DNA from: JBBPYR01 sp038199755
Lineage (GTDB): Bacteria; Chloroflexota; Ktedonobacteria; Ktedonobacterales; Ktedonobacteraceae
Direction of reading: 5' to 3'
Assembly: GCA_038199755.1 (NCBI GenBank)
Contig: JBBPYR010000062.1
Coordinates: 1-25,202 of the forward strand
DNA length: 25,202 nt
Shown piece by piece: positions 22,453 through 25,202 of this stretch (the stretch's first letter is position 1; the number at the start of each line of letters is the position of its first letter). A model generated the notes under the pieces. The model saw only the letters and a program-made list of their open reading frames with translations, made no database searches and was not told the DNA's origin. A program made the translations under genes and the position numbers.

Positions 22453-24450
22453 GTGACACCTCGTATATGGCCCACACTGAGTACATATGATGCGGCATTT
22501 AGAGATGCCGTTAATACGGTACATGACGCAGATATAAAACAAGCAAAACTCTTGATTGATTCTAGTATTCAGCGACTCAATACCCCTGCCAACAAATATG
22601 TTTCGGTCTATCCAATGGTTTCTAAAAAAGAACAACTTTGGGTGGTTCGCTGTTTCTTCACCAATGGTCCCAATCTCGCCCCACCACCCGATATAGAAAA
22701 ACGCTATCAAGAAATCAACGATTACATCGCCGCTCATCAGGATCAGTTGCCGTTTCTTGTTCATCAGGAATGGATTCCACGAGCAGTTTCCATCAAGGAA
22801 GACATTTTTCCCTTTATCAAATCTCGTTTTATTTCCAACTCGCTAAAATTGGGAGAGTTTTTAGAGGTCTACTATAACGAAGAACACGTTGTTGCGGCAC
22901 TAGCCAAGCAGTTCTTAGCAATGATCAATGTACTCGAGCCTCTTGGGATAGCACATGGTGACTTAGATATCACCAATATCCTGGTTTGTGGGACCTACCC
23001 CGATATCACCTTGCGCCTCGTTGATTTCGATTGTATGTATGTACCCACTCTCCAAGGAAAGGAGCTTTTTGAAGATGGGCATGAGCATTTTCAGCCACCT
23101 CAGAAGAGCGTCCGTAAATTCGATGCTCAATTGGACCGTTTTTCCGCTCTTGTCATCTATCTCTCCTTAATCGCACTAGCACAAGACCCAGAGCTTTGGT
23201 TCAGTTGTGACGCCAATGAACAAGATAAATTGCTGCTTGGTGTCAGAGATTTTAAAAATCTTTCTACATCCTTGGCCTATAAGGAATTGCGCAAACAAGA
23301 TAACCCAGTACTTCAGAAATGCCTCTCTGAATTAGATCATTCCATGAAAGAGCAACGCATGCCTAAAGCTCTCATGACTATTACCGATGAGAAGTTTGTA
23401 TTGCCACCAGACGTTGCTATTCCCATTCCCGTAGTATACATGCATACCCCTGCGCCGACTCCATCACCTGTGCCGAAGGCTATAACCGACGTTGCTATTC
23501 CCATTCCCGTAGTATACATGCATACCCCTTCAGCAGCTCCCTCCCTTGTGCCGAAGGCTATAACTGACGTGTCTATTCCCATTCCCGTAGAATATCTGCA
23601 ACTCAAAACTCCATTATCGAATGATAATCAAAAGCCCGCTATGCCATCTCCACCATATGATGCACCGAGGCACTATCCGCCGCCGCCTGCCTATAATGGT
23701 GCGATGCAGCCACAATACAAACCTTTTATTCCTCCTGCGTATCAGGACGACGCACCTCTTCCTAAGCAGAAGACGCCTCCACCTGTCTATCATGATGCTC
23801 AACCTCCTCAGCCCAAGCCCTTTGTCCCGCCTGCCTATCATGATACTCCGATGGGCAAGCAGAATACTCCCCTGCCACCTGTCTATCATGATGCTCAACC
23901 TCCTCAGCCCAAGCCCTTTGTCCCGCCTGCCTATCAGGACCCTCCAGTGGTCAAGTCGTATACTCCACCACCAGTCTACAATGATGCTCAACCGCAGCAG
24001 CCAAAGCCCTTTGTCCCTCCTGCTTATCAGGATACCCCCTTACCTAAGCAGCATTCTCCCTTGCTGCCCACTTATCAGGACGCGCCTCAGTCGCTACCTA
24101 AGCCTTTTATTCCTCCTGCTTATCAGGATGATGCACCAGCACAGCCCAAGCCGCATATTCCTCCTGCCTACCACGATGAGGATGAGACGCTGCCGAAATA
24201 TCCACCAACCATACAAGATGGCGGTGAACAGCCAACACAACCAGACACACTATTTCCTTATGACGAACCAACACAACCTGATACCGCTAACCAGTCGCCG
24301 TCTTCGCCCATACGCCCTCTGGCATTGATATGCTTAATCGGCATCATACTGACATTCATTCTTGCCCTGATTACGAGTACCTGGATCTGGCTTGTCCTAA
24401 CAATCATTTTCTTTGTGCTGTTTTTTGTTTTCTTGAATAAAAAGCTATAG
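22453..24450 (+). CDS. Membrane-anchored atypical protein kinase with PPxY-repeat tail
   Basis: 665 aa. An atypical kinase domain about 10-300: LWVVRCFF (Arg66 where the ATP lysine is usual), IAHGDLDITNILV (His168, Asp170, Asn175) and LVDFDCMYVP (DFD at 191-193), then GHEHFQPPQKSVRKFDAQLDRFSA and ALAQDPELW. This matches the kinase family whose usual motifs read VRCF, HGDLQHGN and DYDGM, found next to vWA and PP2C genes. Three 26-residue repeats follow (320-385), then about 230 residues with ten PPxY motifs (PKPFVPPAYQD type), and two membrane helices at 622-640 and 644-661. The GTG start at 22453 has a weak AGG site. Whether it transfers phosphate is uncertain because the loop residues are divergent. 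It closes the vWA/phosphatase/kinase cluster. Confidence 0.87.
   Translation: MTPRIWPTLSTYDAAFRDAVNTVHDADIKQAKLLIDSSIQRLNTPANKYVSVYPMVSKKEQLWVVRCFFTNGPNLAPPPDIEKRYQEINDYIAAHQDQLPFLVHQEWIPRAVSIKEDIFPFIKSRFISNSLKLGEFLEVYYNEEHVVAALAKQFLAMINVLEPLGIAHGDLDITNILVCGTYPDITLRLVDFDCMYVPTLQGKELFEDGHEHFQPPQKSVRKFDAQLDRFSALVIYLSLIALAQDPELWFSCDANEQDKLLLGVRDFKNLSTSLAYKELRKQDNPVLQKCLSELDHSMKEQRMPKALMTITDEKFVLPPDVAIPIPVVYMHTPAPTPSPVPKAITDVAIPIPVVYMHTPSAAPSLVPKAITDVSIPIPVEYLQLKTPLSNDNQKPAMPSPPYDAPRHYPPPPAYNGAMQPQYKPFIPPAYQDDAPLPKQKTPPPVYHDAQPPQPKPFVPPAYHDTPMGKQNTPLPPVYHDAQPPQPKPFVPPAYQDPPVVKSYTPPPVYNDAQPQQPKPFVPPAYQDTPLPKQHSPLLPTYQDAPQSLPKPFIPPAYQDDAPAQPKPHIPPAYHDEDETLPKYPPTIQDGGEQPTQPDTLFPYDEPTQPDTANQSPSSPIRPLALICLIGIILTFILALITSTWIWLVLTIIFFVLFFVFLNKKL
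23410..23643 (+). repeat. Three tandem 78-bp repeats in the kinase gene
   Basis: Units start at 23410, 23488 and 23566, a period of 78 bp (26 residues). Units 1 and 2 share GACGTTGCTATTCCCATTCC and the following bases almost exactly; unit 3 is more diverged and its end is blurred. They encode DVAIPIPVVYMHTP plus a Pro-rich spacer ending PKAIT. Confidence 0.9.
23779..23936 (+). repeat. Identical 62-bp copies, 96 bp apart, in the PPxY tail of the kinase gene
   Basis: Bases 23779-23840 and 23875-23936 are identical (start CCACCTGTCTATCATGATGC), so the period is 96 bp (32 residues). The wider stretch 23640-24190 is made of diverged copies of the same PKPF(V/I)PPAY(Q/H)D pattern. Identity at the DNA level points to recent duplication. 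Confidence 0.9.
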
Positions 24451-24577
24451 CCAGAGCAAACCAGAAGGAACGAGCTGAGAACATGTAGTTCCTCCTACAA
24501 GCCCGTTATTTTCATGATATGATACACACAGTAAGCAACCCTATCAACACACCAAAGCATTGAAGGAGTACTTGTCT

Positions 24578-25202
24578 ATGGTGACATCTAAAACACCCCA
24601 CATGACCGATTATGAAGAGGAACGACGCAGTTTCCATCTTGACGTTCCCGCACAATTCAATTTTGCCATTGACGTGATGGGCAAATGGGCGCAGGACCCC
24701 AAGAAGGTCGCCATGCTCTGGCTGGGACACGACGGCGAAGAACGCACCATCACCTACGCCCAGTTCGCCGAACGCTCCAGCCGTGCCGCCAACGCCTTTG
24801 CCGAACTCGGCATCAAAAAGGGAGATCGCGTCATGGTCATGTTGCCGCGCATCCCCGAATGGTGGGAGAGCGTACTGGGCCTGATGAAACTCGGTGCCGT
24901 CCCCATCCCCTGCACCACCCTACTCACCGCCAAAGATATCCAGTTCCGTGCCGATGTCGCCGAGGTGCAAGGCTTCATCACCGATGAAGAGGGGGCCGCC
25001 AAATTCGATCAAGTCCGTAGCACGTGCCCCACCATCACCCATACCATCCGCGTCACTCCCAACGCCGAGGTCGCGGGCCGCGAAAAATGGACCGCCTATC
25101 AGCAAGTGGTTGATAGCGCATCACCCGAATATACTGGACCCAAGACCAACAGCGACGACCCCTGCCTGGTCTATTTCACCTCCGGCACCGTTGGCTACCC
25201 CA
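24578..25202 (+). CDS. Acyl-CoA synthetase (AMP-binding, ANL family), C-terminus beyond window
   Basis: Partial: 208 codons, open at the right edge. The sequence begins MVTSKTPHMTDYEEERRSFHLDVPAQFNFAIDVMGKWAQ, then ITYAQFAERSSRAANAFAELGIKKGDRVMVMLPRIPEWWESVLGLMKLGAVPIP, and reaches the P-loop-like motif YFTSGTVGYP at the edge, which corresponds to the YTSGTTGxPK phosphate-binding motif of adenylate-forming enzymes. It resembles medium-chain acyl-CoA synthetases and acetyl-CoA synthetase-like enzymes, which activate a carboxylic acid with ATP and then load CoA. The chain length cannot be told from this part. ATG 24578 has AAGGAG 9 nt upstream. It is a separate unit, 127 bp after the kinase gene. 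Confidence 0.93.
   Translation, partial: MVTSKTPHMTDYEEERRSFHLDVPAQFNFAIDVMGKWAQDPKKVAMLWLGHDGEERTITYAQFAERSSRAANAFAELGIKKGDRVMVMLPRIPEWWESVLGLMKLGAVPIPCTTLLTAKDIQFRADVAEVQGFITDEEGAAKFDQVRSTCPTITHTIRVTPNAEVAGREKWTAYQQVVDSASPEYTGPKTNSDDPCLVYFTSGTVGYP

Noticed and set aside
23410..24190. CRISPR array
   Set aside because: The repeats are coding, in frame, and separated by related rather than unique sequence.
24466..24515. Possible terminator after the kinase gene
   Set aside because: Only a 6-bp stem (AGGAAC/GTTCCT) with a 16-nt loop, or a mismatched AACGAGCT/AGCCCGTT pairing; much weaker than the other hairpins here.

Overview
The window looks like a chromosomal piece of a spore- or mycelium-forming Chloroflexota bacterium, most likely a Ktedonobacteria relative. 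This is inferred from zinc-ribbon Ser/Thr kinases, many GAF-type histidine kinases, moderate GC content and low-complexity Thr/Ser/Pro-rich secreted proteins; no marker gene proves it. There are no rRNA or tRNA genes, insertion sequences or CRISPR arrays that I can see.

Left part (1-13647), mostly minus strand, is a signalling region. Two tandem paralogous zinc-ribbon Ser/Thr kinases come first. One is cut by the window edge; the other (902 aa) carries a transmembrane helix followed by an extracytoplasmic substrate-binding-protein domain, so it looks like a one-piece ligand receptor kinase. Then follow a two-gene operon of unknown function (81 and 150 aa), an orphan GAF-GAF-PAS histidine kinase, a divergent PPOX/F420-type flavin-fold protein, an OmpR-type response regulator/sensor kinase pair, and a second pair made of a GAF-GAF histidine kinase and a single-domain receiver.

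Middle part (10678-18867), plus strand apart from the second kinase/receiver pair, holds three paralogous secreted or membrane-anchored proteins of unknown function, a Tat-exported two-domain multicopper oxidase with a complete copper ligand set, and a two-gene operon of an SDR oxidoreductase and a beta-hydroxyacid dehydrogenase.

Right part (18893-25202), plus strand, begins with a probable gene remnant and a good promoter. It then holds a small two-TM protein, a vWA protein with an intact MIDAS, a membrane-anchored PP2C-like phosphatase and a membrane-anchored atypical kinase. This resembles a TerY-P type vWA/phosphatase/kinase triad, here moved to the membrane. Phosphatase and kinase share a PPxY(N/Q/H)D motif in their proline-rich linkers. 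This is the most interesting system in the window. The window closes in the 5' part of an acyl-CoA synthetase gene.

A feature seen across the window is that many transcription units end in long, perfect, mutually unrelated inverted repeats (arms of 19-32 bp). Several begin within a few bases of the stop codon, and mostly they lack a U-tract.
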